A stretch of 64,000 bases of DNA from Nitrosomonas marina (GTDB lineage: Bacteria > Pseudomonadota > Gammaproteobacteria > Burkholderiales > Nitrosomonadaceae). Position 1 is the first letter of the stretch, and each line of letters begins with the position of its first letter. Location: NCBI RefSeq assembly GCF_900110145.1, contig NZ_FOCP01000014.1, forward strand, positions 20,701 to 84,700. The letters run 5' to 3'. Below are positions 1 through 9,400 of the stretch, piece after piece. Below the pieces are notes generated by a model that had not been told where the DNA came from, did no database searches, and saw only the letters and a program-made list of their open reading frames with translations. Made by a program: the position numbers and the translations under genes.

Positions 1-1126
1 TCTGCGCGGACTGGCCAGCGTAGTCCGCAATGGAAATCGGCCCACTCACATTTTTCCAGGAAACGTCGCCGGTAATCATTTTAGAGAGCATGCTCAACGT
101 AAGCACCGTAGTTTCCCAGGTTTTGTTCATTGCGATGATGACCGCCTCGCCAGCTGGATAGGTAACCATAACACGCATTTCATCAAACAGCGATTGGTCT
201 ATTTCCGGCATTATGCCGATGCGGCCAACCGTTTTTCCGTTATCGACAACCGAGTCGGGCGTAACGGTCAAAGTGATGACCTGATCGTCACGTAATATAT
301 CAAGTATCAGCGGCTGCTCCGGACTCTGCTGTACTTCGGGTACAAATTCAATCCAGCTATAAACATCCCGGTCATTGACGGCCAGGATTTCATCGCCTGC
401 ACGTATTCCGGCGCGTTCACCCGCACCATCAGCCATGACTGTTGCAATCACCGGCTTGATTTCAGGCTGAAAGAGATTGAAACCAATAATACCCAGTACG
501 TTGCCCTCCAGGTCGTCAGGATGAATACCGCTTAAATCGAGTTGGCGTCGATTGATACCACCGTTCTGATTTACTGTTTCGATGGGTACCGCACTTGACC
601 GCCCCACTGCGAAGCGCAGCAATGTCCAGCGCGCGTCCTGCCAGCTTTCTACCGGTTCGTTCCCAATACGGACGATGGTTTCACCTTGCTCGAAATTTGC
701 CCTGGCTACTGGCGTGTCGGGCACGACCGGTCCAAGCACGGGTTTTATACCTTCGACACCCAAAACAAACATGAACCAGTACATAACGATTGCCAGTAAA
801 AAATTGGCCAAGGGTCCGGCGGCCACAATGGCAAAACGGCGTCCGACGGGTTGGCGGTTAAAGGCGCGCGGTAAATCTTCTTTTTCGACCTTGCCTTCAT
901 TCTCATCCAGCATTTTGACATAGCCACCCAGTGGAATGGCCGCGACAACCCATTCGGTCTGATCTCTGCCTATGCGTTTTCGAAACACGGGCTGACCAAA
1001 ACCGACAGAGAATCGTAGTACCTTAACGCCATTCCAACGTGCAACGAGGTAGTGACCGAATTCGTGGAAAGTAATCAGAATGCCCAGGGCTACGACAAAA
1101 GAAATGATTGTGAAAAATATTGACAT
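1..1126 (-). CDS. rseP: RseP site-2 intramembrane zinc protease (partial)
   Basis: Minus-strand frame open from an ATG at 1126 to the window edge, giving about 375 residues without the C-terminus. The N-terminal membrane segment carries the zinc motif HEFGH (about residues 20-24). It is followed by the GGYVKM segment typical of S2P proteases and by two PDZ-like stretches in the middle (around GNEPVESW and AGDEILAVNDRDVYSW). In the known family, RseP cleaves the anti-sigma factor RseA in the inner membrane during envelope stress and clears signal peptides. It lies 177 bp downstream of dxr on the same strand, the usual proteobacterial order (dxr-rseP-bamA). Identity is confident; only completeness is missing. 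Confidence 0.95.
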   Translation of the reverse strand, partial: MSIFFTIISFVVALGILITFHEFGHYLVARWNGVKVLRFSVGFGQPVFRKRIGRDQTEWVVAAIPLGGYVKMLDENEGKVEKEDLPRAFNRQPVGRRFAIVAAGPLANFLLAIVMYWFMFVLGVEGIKPVLGPVVPDTPVARANFEQGETIVRIGNEPVESWQDARWTLLRFAVGRSSAVPIETVNQNGGINRRQLDLSGIHPDDLEGNVLGIIGFNLFQPEIKPVIATVMADGAGERAGIRAGDEILAVNDRDVYSWIEFVPEVQQSPEQPLILDILRDDQVITLTVTPDSVVDNGKTVGRIGIMPEIDQSLFDEMRVMVTYPAGEAVIIAMNKTWETTVLTLSMLSKMITGDVSWKNVSGPISIADYAGQSAQ

Positions 1127-1303
1127 GTCAGCTCAGAATGTGAAATCGCTATTGAGATTCGTTGAATAAATCGGGTGTGAGCCAGAGCATTTTGTTATCG
1201 TTATCCCGAGGCCGCTTGATATGATATGTATATTCTTGATCCATGGGTCGCCAGTTAGAAACCGCACTATATTATCATTAGAAAAATCAACACAACATGA
1301 AAT

Positions 1304-2500
1304 TTAAGCAATCTGCCTGATGGTGCCCAGCCAATCCCGGGCGGCATCACGTGCATTACTGTCAACCTCGAGAACATCACCGAGCGAATGCATTGCTTTT
1401 TTCTCAAAAGTATCCATGACATGCTCAATCATGGCGGGAATTGCAGTGAAAGGCATCTTTTCATCGAGAAATGACTCGACTGCGATTTCATTGGCAGCGT
1501 TGAGAATTGCAGGCATGTTATCACCCATCTCCAGCGCTCTGTACGCCAGCTTCAGACAGGGGAAGCGCTTAAAATCCGGTTTCTCAAAACCCAGCTGAGC
1601 GACTTCAAACATATCTAACGGGGATACGCCGCTTTCAATTCTTCTTGGATAACCCATGGCATGCGCAATGGGTGTGCGCATATCCGGATTTCCAAGTTGT
1701 GCCAGAACTGAGCCGTCAATATATTCAACCATAGAGTGAATCACACTTTGCGGATGAATGACGACCTGTATGTGTTCGGGTGCTGCATTGAACAGCCAAT
1801 GCGCCTCGATAACCTCAAGCCCCTTGTTCATCATCGTCGCTGAATCGACAGAAATTTTGCGCCCCATGTCCCAGTTTGGGTGAGCACATGCCTGTGCAGG
1901 TGTTACATTTGTCATTGAATCCAGCGGCGCGTTCCGGAAAGGTCCTCCCGAGGCGGTCAATAATATGCGACGAATGCCTTTGCCAGGAAGATCTCCGCCA
2001 AAATCATGGGGAAGTGACTGATGGATTGCATTGTGCTCGCTGTCTATCGGCAGCAGTGTCGCGCCGTGCTGCTTGACTATATCCATGAAGATACGTCCTG
2101 CCATGACCAGCGTTTCTTTATTTGCCAGCAATACCAGTTTTCCGGCCTGTGCTGCAGCAAATGTCGGACGTATACCGGCTGCACCGACAATAGCCGCCAT
2201 AACCACATCCACGTCGGGCAGCGAGGCAACTTTCTCCAGCGACTCAACGCCTGATAATACTGTTGTATCAAGACTGCTTTGGTCAATTGCCTGTTTGAGG
2301 TGTTCAGCCTGAGCAGTATCCAGCATTACAGCATAACGTGGCCGGAATTGTTTGCACTGGGCTAGCATTTTATCAATATTGTTATTTGCTGTTAGCGCTG
2401 TGATCCTGAACAGATCGGGATGGCGGTTAACAACATCAAGTGTGCTTTCACCGATACTGCCTGTTGATCCCAGAATCGTCAAATGGCGTAATGTATTCAT
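1304..2500 (-). CDS. dxr: 1-deoxy-D-xylulose 5-phosphate reductoisomerase
   Basis: A 398-residue protein of full family length. The NADPH-binding GSTGSIG lies at residues 11-17, the metal-binding IDSEHN motif at about 152-157 (D153, E155) and the third acidic ligand in MNKGLE (E229). It converts DXP to 2-C-methyl-D-erythritol 4-phosphate, the first committed step of the MEP isoprenoid pathway in the cytoplasm. Its start overlaps the stop of cdsA by 4 nt, so the two are translationally coupled. UppS, which uses the isoprenoid product, is encoded in the same run. Dxr/IspC identity is firm. Confidence 0.97.
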   Translation of the reverse strand: MNTLRHLTILGSTGSIGESTLDVVNRHPDLFRITALTANNNIDKMLAQCKQFRPRYAVMLDTAQAEHLKQAIDQSSLDTTVLSGVESLEKVASLPDVDVVMAAIVGAAGIRPTFAAAQAGKLVLLANKETLVMAGRIFMDIVKQHGATLLPIDSEHNAIHQSLPHDFGGDLPGKGIRRILLTASGGPFRNAPLDSMTNVTPAQACAHPNWDMGRKISVDSATMMNKGLEVIEAHWLFNAAPEHIQVVIHPQSVIHSMVEYIDGSVLAQLGNPDMRTPIAHAMGYPRRIESGVSPLDMFEVAQLGFEKPDFKRFPCLKLAYRALEMGDNMPAILNAANEIAVESFLDEKMPFTAIPAMIEHVMDTFEKKAMHSLGDVLEVDSNARDAARDWLGTIRQIA

Positions 2501-3321
2501 AGTAGAGAAGAATTAAAAACCAGTAGTGCCAGTATAGCGAAGGGTAAAGTGGATGTTAATGCATCGATACGGTCCAGAATACCACCATGTCCCGGAAGAA
2601 TTCTACCGCTGTCCTTGAGCCCTGCCTGACGTTTGATCAGTGATTCAAACAAATCGCCGATAATGCCAAGAATGGCGAGTACCAGAAGCAGTGGTACCAG
2701 TGACTGAAGATACGCTCCATCTGCAAAAAAATATACCCAAATGAGTCCGTAGAGCAATACGGCAAAGATGGCACCGGCCACTCCTTCCCAGGTTTTCCCT
2801 GGGCTGATGTGATAGGCAAGCTTATGTTGACCGAATGCGCGGCCAGTAAAATAGGCTGCCGTGTCAGAAACCCATATGGTTCCCATCAACCCCAGCAGCA
2901 GCATCGGGTTGATGGCGCGTAACTGATACAGTGCGAGTGCTGTCGGCAGCAGTACCAGCCATCCGATTCCCATCATCACCAGAGTGTGATGCATAACAGT
3001 CGAAGTTTTCAGCATCAGCGGCACGCAGCCTATCCAGAACAGCGTTGACAATACATAAATCCAGACTGCAGTATAGGCATAGGGAGTGCTTTGAACCGCT
3101 TCGCTTAACAAAAACAGTAATTCGCCGCCCAGTAATGTTGTCAAGATCATGAAAATAACCGTATTTCTGACCGAGAAGCGTGCCAAATGACACCACTCAC
3201 GTGCACCGATGACTGTGATGACAAGTAATAAGGTGGCCCAGAAAATATCCTGTAAATAGAATAATGCAGATAAAAACAGCGGTAAAGCGATGAGTACAGT
3301 GAGGATGCGGGCTTTCAGCAT
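2497..3321 (-). CDS. cdsA: Phosphatidate cytidylyltransferase
   Basis: A 274-residue, strongly hydrophobic protein with about seven or eight membrane segments. The C-terminal half contains the CDP-diglyceride synthetase signature: SPGKTWEG, then KRQAGLKDSG and GHGGILDRID. It makes CDP-diacylglycerol from phosphatidate and CTP in the inner membrane, the branch point for phosphatidylethanolamine and phosphatidylglycerol. The ATG at 3321 gives normal family length. It lies between uppS (101 bp upstream) and dxr (4-nt overlap), as in most proteobacteria. Confidence 0.96.
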   Translation of the reverse strand: MLKARILTVLIALPLFLSALFYLQDIFWATLLLVITVIGAREWCHLARFSVRNTVIFMILTTLLGGELLFLLSEAVQSTPYAYTAVWIYVLSTLFWIGCVPLMLKTSTVMHHTLVMMGIGWLVLLPTALALYQLRAINPMLLLGLMGTIWVSDTAAYFTGRAFGQHKLAYHISPGKTWEGVAGAIFAVLLYGLIWVYFFADGAYLQSLVPLLLVLAILGIIGDLFESLIKRQAGLKDSGRILPGHGGILDRIDALTSTLPFAILALLVFNSSLL

Positions 3322-3422
3322 GATTTTCTCAGTACTGCAGGAACGCGTTCTGATGACAATTGATAAAATTATTCATAACTATTATCTAACTTGTCTAGGA
3401 TTAAATTACCAGAATGGCCAGT

Positions 3423-4172
3423 TCATTGTTGAATCTGTTCGCTGGTCTGTCCAAAACGCCGTTCCCGCTGTTGATAAGATTGTATTGCCATATTGAATTC
3501 ATTTTCATCGAAATCCGGCCAAAGCGTATCGGTAAAGTATAATTCCGTATAGGCAAGCTGCCAAAGCAAAAAATTACTGATGCGGCATTCTCCACCGGTA
3601 CGTATAAACAAGTCGGGTTCGGGTGCGTAATACATGGAAAGGTACTGCGCAAGTTTTTCTTCATCAAATTGAATCGGCAGTTCAGATGAATTTTCCATCA
3701 TTTGCTGTATGGCCTGCATGATATCCCAGCGTCCGCCATAGTTTGCGGCAATCGTCAGTGTAAGCTTGGAATTTTTTGCGGTTAATTGTTCACCTTTTTT
3801 AATGAACTGAATAATCCGGGATTCGAATCTGGAAATATCACCGATCACTTTGAAGCGTATTCCATTTTCATGCAGTTTGGATATTTCCTGTTCCAGAGCA
3901 CCGGCAAAGAGCTGCATCAAGAATGAAACTTCATCTGCCGGGCGCCGCCAGTTCTCGCTGCTGAATGCAAAAAGTGTCAGGTATTCGACACCGTGATCAG
4001 AACAGGATTTGATGACATTGCGGACTGTTTCGACGCCTTGCTTATGCCCAGCCATCCGTGGCAAATAACGCTTTCTTGCCCAGCGACCATTTCCATCCAT
4101 AATAATGGCTATATGCTTCGGTTTCAGTCCGGTTTCAGGTATTTCTCGCGTGGAGCTTGTACCTTGAGACAT
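3423..4172 (-). CDS. uppS: Undecaprenyl diphosphate synthase (cis-prenyltransferase)
   Basis: A 249-residue protein with the family hallmarks: MDGNGRWA near the N-terminus (catalytic Asp about residue 26), the SSENWRRP segment and C-terminal [15 protein letters not shown]. It elongates farnesyl diphosphate with isopentenyl diphosphate to C55 undecaprenyl diphosphate, the lipid carrier for peptidoglycan and O-antigen. It starts one base before the stop of frr (4174) and forms part of the rpsB-to-rseP run. No anomalies were seen. Confidence 0.97.
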   Translation of the reverse strand: MSQGTSSTREIPETGLKPKHIAIIMDGNGRWARKRYLPRMAGHKQGVETVRNVIKSCSDHGVEYLTLFAFSSENWRRPADEVSFLMQLFAGALEQEISKLHENGIRFKVIGDISRFESRIIQFIKKGEQLTAKNSKLTLTIAANYGGRWDIMQAIQQMMENSSELPIQFDEEKLAQYLSMYYAPEPDLFIRTGGECRISNFLLWQLAYTELYFTDTLWPDFDENEFNMAIQSYQQRERRFGQTSEQIQQ

Positions 4173-4173
4173 A

Positions 4174-4737
4174 TCAAATGGCCATTAATTCCGCTTCTTT
4201 TGTTTGCAGAACTTTTTCGATTTCGGCAATATAATGATCCGTTAATTTTTGTATTTCATCCTGCCCCCGGCGTTCGTCATCTTCTGTTATCTCCTTGGAT
4301 TTCAGTAGCTCTTTTAAATGAGAGTTGGCATCCCGGCGTATATTACGCATGGCAACACGGACATTTTCCGCTTCCTGCTTGACGACTTTTGTCAGTTCTT
4401 TTCGACGTTCCTCGGTTAACGGGGGCATTGGGACACGTATGGTTTCACCAACCGACATGGGATTTAGTCCGAGATCTGATTCACGTATGGCTTTTTCAAC
4501 TGCACTAGCCATTTTTTTCTCCCATGGCGTAACACCAATGGTACGTGCATCAATCAAATTGACATTGGCCACCTGATTAATGGGAGTGGGCGCACCATAG
4601 TAATCGACCATTACATGATCGAGCAGACCGGTATGTGCACGTCCGCTCCTGACTTTACTCAAATCGACTTTCAGGGCCTCAAGGCTTTTCTGCATTTTCT
4701 GTTCAGCAGTTTTCTTTACATCAGCGATCATAATCAT
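4174..4737 (-). CDS. frr: Ribosome recycling factor
   Basis: A 187-residue protein of the RRF length (about 185). It begins [19 protein letters not shown] and has the conserved [31 protein letters not shown] stretch split across the central three-helix bundle. It splits post-termination ribosomes together with EF-G. Two in-frame ATGs (4737 and 4731) are possible starts; the shorter one matches the usual MIADVKK beginning. It lies between pyrH and uppS on the same strand, the standard order. Confidence 0.97.
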   Translation of the reverse strand: MIMIADVKKTAEQKMQKSLEALKVDLSKVRSGRAHTGLLDHVMVDYYGAPTPINQVANVNLIDARTIGVTPWEKKMASAVEKAIRESDLGLNPMSVGETIRVPMPPLTEERRKELTKVVKQEAENVRVAMRNIRRDANSHLKELLKSKEITEDDERRGQDEIQKLTDHYIAEIEKVLQTKEAELMAI

Positions 4738-4799
4738 TTTTCCATAAGCTGCGCACCTGCAGTAATTGATAACGAATGAATATTACAGCCGGAGCCGGG

Positions 4800-5513
4800 T
4801 TAAATCATGACAAAGGTCCCTTCATCTTCTCCGATAATAATGCGCCTGAGCGCTCCTGGCTTGAAAATACTGAATACATTGAGGGGTAATTTCTGATCTC
4901 TGCATAATGTCAGGGCAGTTGCATCCATTACCTGAAGGTTTTTTGCAATTGCATCGTCAAAAGAAATCTTCTGAAAACGCGTTGCCTGCGGATCTATATT
5001 AGGATCACTGGAATAGATGCCATCGACTTTGGTCGCTTTGAGCATAATGTCGACATTCATTTCCATACCACGCAGGGCTGCAGCTGTGTCAGTCGTGAAG
5101 AAAGGGTTTCCCGTTCCGGCGGCAAAAATAACTACCCAGCCTTCAGACAAATAACGTATCGCTTTACCGCGGATATATGGTTCAACAACCTGATCAATAC
5201 GTAAAGCAGATTGTATTCGAGGAACAAGGCCTGCCTGTTTCATTGCGTCCTGCAGTGCAAGCGCATTCATAACGGTTGCCAGCATTCCCATGTAATCGGC
5301 TGTTACACGATCCAGTCCATCATTGGCTGTCTTCATACCTCGGAAAATATTACCGCCACCGACAACAATGGCAATTTCGACACCCAGCGCATTGATTTCT
5401 GCAATCTCCGAAACAATACGCCCGATTACAGCTTGATTAATACCATAGCTATCATCACCCATAAGCGCTTCTCCCGATAGCTTGAGAAGAATGCGCCGAT
5501 ATTGAGTAGACAT
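4800..5513 (-). CDS. pyrH: Uridylate kinase
   Basis: A 237-residue amino-acid-kinase-fold protein. It starts [15 protein letters not shown], continues with [10 protein letters not shown] for the phosphate-binding loop and contains the [15 protein letters not shown] motif for UMP binding. It phosphorylates UMP to UDP as a hexamer allosterically controlled by GTP and UTP in the family. It is 62 bp upstream of frr and 39 bp downstream of tsf, the conserved tsf-pyrH-frr order. Confidence 0.97.
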   Translation of the reverse strand: MSTQYRRILLKLSGEALMGDDSYGINQAVIGRIVSEIAEINALGVEIAIVVGGGNIFRGMKTANDGLDRVTADYMGMLATVMNALALQDAMKQAGLVPRIQSALRIDQVVEPYIRGKAIRYLSEGWVVIFAAGTGNPFFTTDTAAALRGMEMNVDIMLKATKVDGIYSSDPNIDPQATRFQKISFDDAIAKNLQVMDATALTLCRDQKLPLNVFSIFKPGALRRIIIGEDEGTFVMI

Positions 5514-5552
5514 GAGCGTGCTGTTAGAAAAATAATGCAGTAGCCATTACGC

Positions 5553-6437
5553 TTATCTTGCCTGACCCATTTGCGCTTTTACTTCTTCCGCAAAATTCTC
5601 GGTTTTCTTTTCGATACCTTCGCCTACTACAAACAATGTAAACGCGTTGACTGTTGCGGATTTTTTTGCAAGCAGTTTTTCAACAGTCTGTTCCGGGTCC
5701 TTGACAAAAGGCTGTCCCAGCAAAGTAATCTCAGCCAGATATTTCGCAATACGTCCATCGACCATTTTCTCAATAATATTGTCCGGCTTTCCACTTTCTG
5801 CAGCCTGTGCCGCAAAAATCTGACGTTCGTGTGCGAGCACCTCCGGAGAAACCTGGTCTTTGGAAACGCACATGGGTTTGCTGGCAGCAATATGCATTGC
5901 AAGGTCTTTACCCAGCGTTTCATCTCCGCCTTGAAAATCGACCATAACGCCAATTTTAGATCCGTGCAAGTAGGACGCCAGACGGCCTTCTGTCGTGTGA
6001 AATATACAGCGGCGTATGCTGATATTTTCGCCGAGTTTCATTACTAGTGCTTTACGTGTTGCTTCGACTGTTTCACCTTCAGGCAAAGCTGTTTCACTAA
6101 GAGGCTGAACATCGGTTACTTTTTTATCGGTGACTAACTTGGCCAGATCATTGGCAAATTTAATAAAATCTTCGTTTTTGGCAACAAAATCCGTTTCGCA
6201 ATTGACTTCAACCAGCGCTCCCGATTGATTGTCGGCTGCAATAAAAATACTTACTACACCTTCTGCCGCAACGCGTCCTGCGGCTTTATTCGCCTTGGCG
6301 CCGCTCTTGATTCTGAGCAGATCTTCTGCCGCCTTCATGTCACCGTTTGTTTCAGTTAGAGCCTTTTTGCATTCCATCATGCCAAGCCCTGTTAGTTCGC
6401 GTAATTCCTTTACCATGCTTGCGGAAATCGCTGACAT
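5553..6437 (-). CDS. tsf: Elongation factor Ts
   Basis: A 294-residue protein with the N-terminal UBA-like domain ([19 protein letters not shown]) and the [13 protein letters not shown] signature around residues 79-91, which contacts EF-Tu. It is the nucleotide exchange factor that regenerates EF-Tu-GTP. It follows rpsB with a 189-bp spacer, longer than the other gaps in this run. No rho-independent terminator is obvious in that spacer, so co-transcription with rpsB is likely. Confidence 0.97.
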   Translation of the reverse strand: MSAISASMVKELRELTGLGMMECKKALTETNGDMKAAEDLLRIKSGAKANKAAGRVAAEGVVSIFIAADNQSGALVEVNCETDFVAKNEDFIKFANDLAKLVTDKKVTDVQPLSETALPEGETVEATRKALVMKLGENISIRRCIFHTTEGRLASYLHGSKIGVMVDFQGGDETLGKDLAMHIAASKPMCVSKDQVSPEVLAHERQIFAAQAAESGKPDNIIEKMVDGRIAKYLAEITLLGQPFVKDPEQTVEKLLAKKSATVNAFTLFVVGEGIEKKTENFAEEVKAQMGQAR

Positions 6438-6626
6438 ATTATTTACTCCAGATACAATTTATTTTAAGTATAACTATTTATTACAAATGGGCGTTTTTGA
6501 TTGTTGGATCTCCTTCATGCAAGCCTTCACATGCGGACAAAACACGTGCAGGCAGAATGGAGCGACAGTCTTTGCTCATTATAATAATAAAATCAATTAA
6601 TTAATGAGAATAACGGCTTGACCGTT

Positions 6627-7352
6627 TTACTCAAACGATTCCGCGGCGCTCATTTCTACGATTTCCTGAATTGCCTGATTGCGGCCTTCAAGAATCGCAT
6701 CTGCCATGCCGCGCGCATATAAACGTATCGCCCGACTGGAATCATCATTGCCCGGAATAATGTAATGCAGGCCTTCGGGATTATGATTCGTATCAACTAC
6801 ACCCACGACCGGTATATCCAGTTTTCTTGCTTCAGTAACCGCACCCTTTTGATAACCGACATCGACAATAAACAGCGCATCCGGCAAACCTTTCATTTCT
6901 TTGATACCACCCAGGCTGGCATTCAATTTATCAAGTTCGCGCTGCATATCCAGTGCTTCTTTCTTGATCATTTTGTCCAGTACGCCTTCCTGCACCATCG
7001 TTTCCATTTCATGCAGACGCTTAATCGATTGCTTGATTGTCTTGAAATTGGTCAGCATACCGCCCAGCCAGCGCTGGTCAACGTATGGAGAGCCGCACCG
7101 GATTGCCTCCTCGCGTATAATGTCGCGGGCCTGGCGCTTGGTTCCGACAAACAGGATCACGCCTTTGTTCGCTGACAGTTGGCGGGCATAATTCATCGAC
7201 TCTTCGTACTTTTCCAAAGTACGTTCCAGATTGATGATATGAATTTTATTTCGATGACCGAAAATGTAAGGAGCCATCTTGGGATTCCAGAAGCGTGTTT
7301 GGTGACCAAAATGAACACCTGCCTCCAGCATTTGACGCATTGTTACTGACAT
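6627..7352 (-). CDS. rpsB: 30S ribosomal protein S2
   Basis: A 241-residue protein starting [26 protein letters not shown], the diagnostic S2 beginning. It also carries the family motifs GTKRQA and [12 protein letters not shown]. The frame is open 25 codons further upstream, but the ATG at 7352 is preceded by AGGAG at good spacing and matches the family start. S2 binds late in 30S assembly. A leader of about 185 nt separates the start from a good sigma-70 promoter; in other proteobacteria such leaders are targets of S2 autoregulation, which is an inference here. Confidence 0.98.
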   Translation of the reverse strand: MSVTMRQMLEAGVHFGHQTRFWNPKMAPYIFGHRNKIHIINLERTLEKYEESMNYARQLSANKGVILFVGTKRQARDIIREEAIRCGSPYVDQRWLGGMLTNFKTIKQSIKRLHEMETMVQEGVLDKMIKKEALDMQRELDKLNASLGGIKEMKGLPDALFIVDVGYQKGAVTEARKLDIPVVGVVDTNHNPEGLHYIIPGNDDSSRAIRLYARGMADAILEGRNQAIQEIVEMSAAESFE

Positions 7353-7543
7353 AATTTCTCCTTTAAGGGTTGAGCCGCCATTCACCAAGTGACTTGACAG
7401 TTTCCAGAACGGGGCTGAAAGCTGCAAAGCACCCTCATTTAATCAATCAGGTGAATGTGTGTAATAAATACTTCCTTGATAGATGCTGACTTAAACTGTT
7501 TTTCAATAAATCCAGAACAATTATAAATCTCCATCACCCGCGC

Positions 7544-7571
7544 ATTATAGCATTTTCAGACCGTCACTCAA
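7544..7571 (-). promoter_or_regulatory. Sigma-70 promoter for the rpsB-tsf operon
   Basis: Reading the minus strand, TTGAGT (7571-7566) and a perfect TATAAT (7549-7544) are separated by 16 nt. The -10 is preceded by TGC, an extended -10. The predicted transcript begins near 7537, giving a 5' leader of about 185 nt before rpsB. The placement is convincing but rests on pattern only. Confidence 0.7.
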
Positions 7572-7637
7572 GCTGACATAAAAGGAATCTATTGATTTGT
7601 AGGGCAACAGAGTCTATTGCATGTCTAGTGAGTTAAT

Positions 7638-8390
7638 TTATGTCAGGCAGGAGGTGTTGCCCATTTTTAATTTCAGGCGATCAAGATCAAGGATTTGAAT
7701 ATGCTTATTATTTACAGTGATTAGGGTCTCATGCTGTAATTTTGAAAAGGCGCGACTGACTGTTTCGAGTTTCAGTCCCAGATAACTCCCGATTTCTTCG
7801 CGTGTCATCCGCAAAATAAAACTGGTTTCAGAGTAGCCACGAATCGCAAAACGACGCGACATGTTTAACAGGAACGAGGCCAGACGCTCCTCTGCTTTCA
7901 TGCTTCCCAGCAGCAGCATGATACTGTGATCGCGAACAATTTCCCGGCTCATGATTTTATGAAAATGGCGCATCAGGGATGGAATTGTTCGGCTGATTTC
8001 TTCCAATTTCCCGAACGGAATTTCACACACTTCGCTGTTTTCCAGGGCAATTGCATCACAAGTATGCAAATCGCCGCTGATAGCATCCAGGCCGAGTAAC
8101 TCGCCGGTCATATGAAATCCTGTTACCTGTTGACGTCCGTCTTCTTCCAGAATGCAGGTTTTAAAAAAACCGCTTTTGATTGCGTACAAAGTCTGAAATT
8201 TCGTACTCGTGTGATAGAGATATCCTCCGCGCCGGATTTTTCGTTTATGACTGACGACTTCACCCAGCAAATGCACTTCCTGATCATTGAGGCCAACAGG
8301 CAGACACAATTCACGTAGACTGCACGTCGCGCAACTCGAGCGAAGTTGCACGATATCGAAATTTGTCGACAAAAAACCTTCCTGTAACAA
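7638..8390 (-). CDS. fnr: FNR/Anr-type oxygen-sensing transcriptional regulator
   Basis: A 250-residue CRP/FNR-family regulator. Counting from the TTG at 8390, Cys20, Cys23, Cys29 and Cys122 fall at the same residue numbers as the four [4Fe-4S] ligands of E. coli FNR. The N-terminal half is a cyclic-nucleotide-binding-like barrel. The C-terminal winged helix has MTREEIGSYLGLKLETVSRA, with the E..SR recognition pattern that reads TTGAT half sites. No in-frame ATG exists near the start. TTG at 8390 gives E. coli-like length, but TTG at 8372 has the better ribosome site (AGGAAGG just upstream), so the start is uncertain. An FNR box lies about 165 bp upstream, suggesting autoregulation. Confidence 0.93.
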   Translation of the reverse strand: MLQEGFLSTNFDIVQLRSSCATCSLRELCLPVGLNDQEVHLLGEVVSHKRKIRRGGYLYHTSTKFQTLYAIKSGFFKTCILEEDGRQQVTGFHMTGELLGLDAISGDLHTCDAIALENSEVCEIPFGKLEEISRTIPSLMRHFHKIMSREIVRDHSIMLLLGSMKAEERLASFLLNMSRRFAIRGYSETSFILRMTREEIGSYLGLKLETVSRAFSKLQHETLITVNNKHIQILDLDRLKLKMGNTSCLT

Positions 8391-8947
8391 AGCGTTAATT
8401 TCCGAAGAGTGGCATAACAGACATGAGAGCGCTGGTGCATTTTTTGTATAAAACTGCCGCCAGCATGCTTTCTCGGTATTATCCGTATTACCGGACGTAA
8501 AAACAACCGCGCTTATTATGATGTATGCCTGTGTTTGCTTTTTATTTGTTTAATTGATCTAAATCAATATAACCGCCATTTTTCTTTTTTATAATTCTAC
8601 TGTTTTAATGCGTTGTTGTGTTGATATTCTTGTCGGGCGAGTGGTTTCTTCGCGAGATAGTTTTTCCAAGATCTGACTGAGAAAATATTGTGGCGAATGT
8701 GTCGTTGCTGGACACGGTGCTGAAAGTTTGCTCAAGCAGCGTAGCTGCCATCTGGGGAGCGTATTTTGTTGTTATGCTGGCCTCATTAATTCTGGCCATT
8801 GACAAGTAAATTCAGGAATTGAGAAATGCGGCCTTTCCCGTGGATTGTTGAAAATGCCTGGCAGATCTTTGCAAGGTAAAGGGCAAGGGTGCTCAATCGC
8901 CAAAGGGATGAGAAGTCCTCTGGCGATTATCAATTGCAATAAATATA
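8391..8947. other. Intergenic region between fnr and the cytochrome c gene
   Basis: These 557 bp contain the FNR box (8554-8567) and a hairpin with arms at 8895-8902 and 8921-8928 (AATCGCCA/TGGCGATT), just past the stop of the cytochrome gene. The hairpin lacks a T-run in either direction, so it is at best an mRNA 3' end structure. A 64-codon minus-strand frame (ATG at 8799, end 8605) has no ribosome site and no recognisable motif, so it is not called. The frame upstream of the fnr start stays open to about 8550 but has no start codon. Confidence 0.5.
8554..8567 (-). promoter_or_regulatory. Consensus FNR box upstream of fnr
   Basis: TTGATCTAAATCAA is a perfect dyad TTGAT-N4-ATCAA, identical to the FNR/Anr consensus. 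The only plausible target gene downstream of it is fnr itself on the minus strand. A CATAAT element (8515-8520) could be the -10; the box centre would then lie roughly 50 bp before the transcript start. Whether it activates or represses cannot be read from the sequence. Confidence 0.75.
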
Positions 8948-9256
8948 TTATTTCACTTCGCTGTTCGCCAGCAGATAATCAGCCAGGCGGTCTGCCGCAT
9001 CACCTTGAATATTCTTGAATGCCGGCATTCTCATGCTGCCATTTTGAAACTTGTTTTTCAGCGCATCCTTGCTTGCCACTTTTTCGCTCAGAATCATAGC
9101 CACATCACCTTTCAGCGGTTTATGGCATTCCGTACAGGCCGTGCTAAAGATTTGTTCGCCCGATGCATCTGCAGGCGGGGTATAGTCACTCGTGCTGCCG
9201 CAACCGATCAGCGCAGCTGCTGCAAAAAACGTTAATACAACAGTTGTTTTTTTCAT
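8948..9256 (-). CDS. Small class I cytochrome c, predicted lipoprotein
   Basis: 102 residues. The signal sequence ends in the lipobox LIGC (Cys19), so the protein should be lipid-anchored and periplasm-facing. One heme site, CTECH, is at residues 41-45. A methionine in MRMPAF near residue 78 is the probable sixth heme ligand, followed by a C-terminal helix (DRLADYLLANS). This is the layout of small electron-carrier cytochromes c. GGGAG lies just before the ATG. It is downstream of a BCCT transporter gene on the same strand, with 144 bp between. The electron partner is unknown; the nearby fnr gene makes oxygen-dependent control plausible but unproven. Confidence 0.88.
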   Translation of the reverse strand: MKKTTVVLTFFAAAALIGCGSTSDYTPPADASGEQIFSTACTECHKPLKGDVAMILSEKVASKDALKNKFQNGSMRMPAFKNIQGDAADRLADYLLANSEVK

Positions 9257-9400
9257 TATTGGCTCCCTTAAACTTCAAAAAATTAGATAGTGTGAAACAG
9301 AATCCGATTGCAGAACAGCATCTTCTGACAGTTAACCCTCCATCATTCAATGCTTTGACAATAACCTTACCGAGTACAGTAATATTTTGTCAAATGAAAA

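Noticed and set aside
8605..8799. 64-codon minus-strand frame between fnr and the cytochrome gene
   Set aside because: No ribosome site, no recognisable domain, and no support beyond an open frame.
8895..8928. Hairpin as a rho-independent terminator of the cytochrome c gene
   Set aside because: The stem is good, but there is no T-run in the direction of transcription, so termination cannot be claimed.
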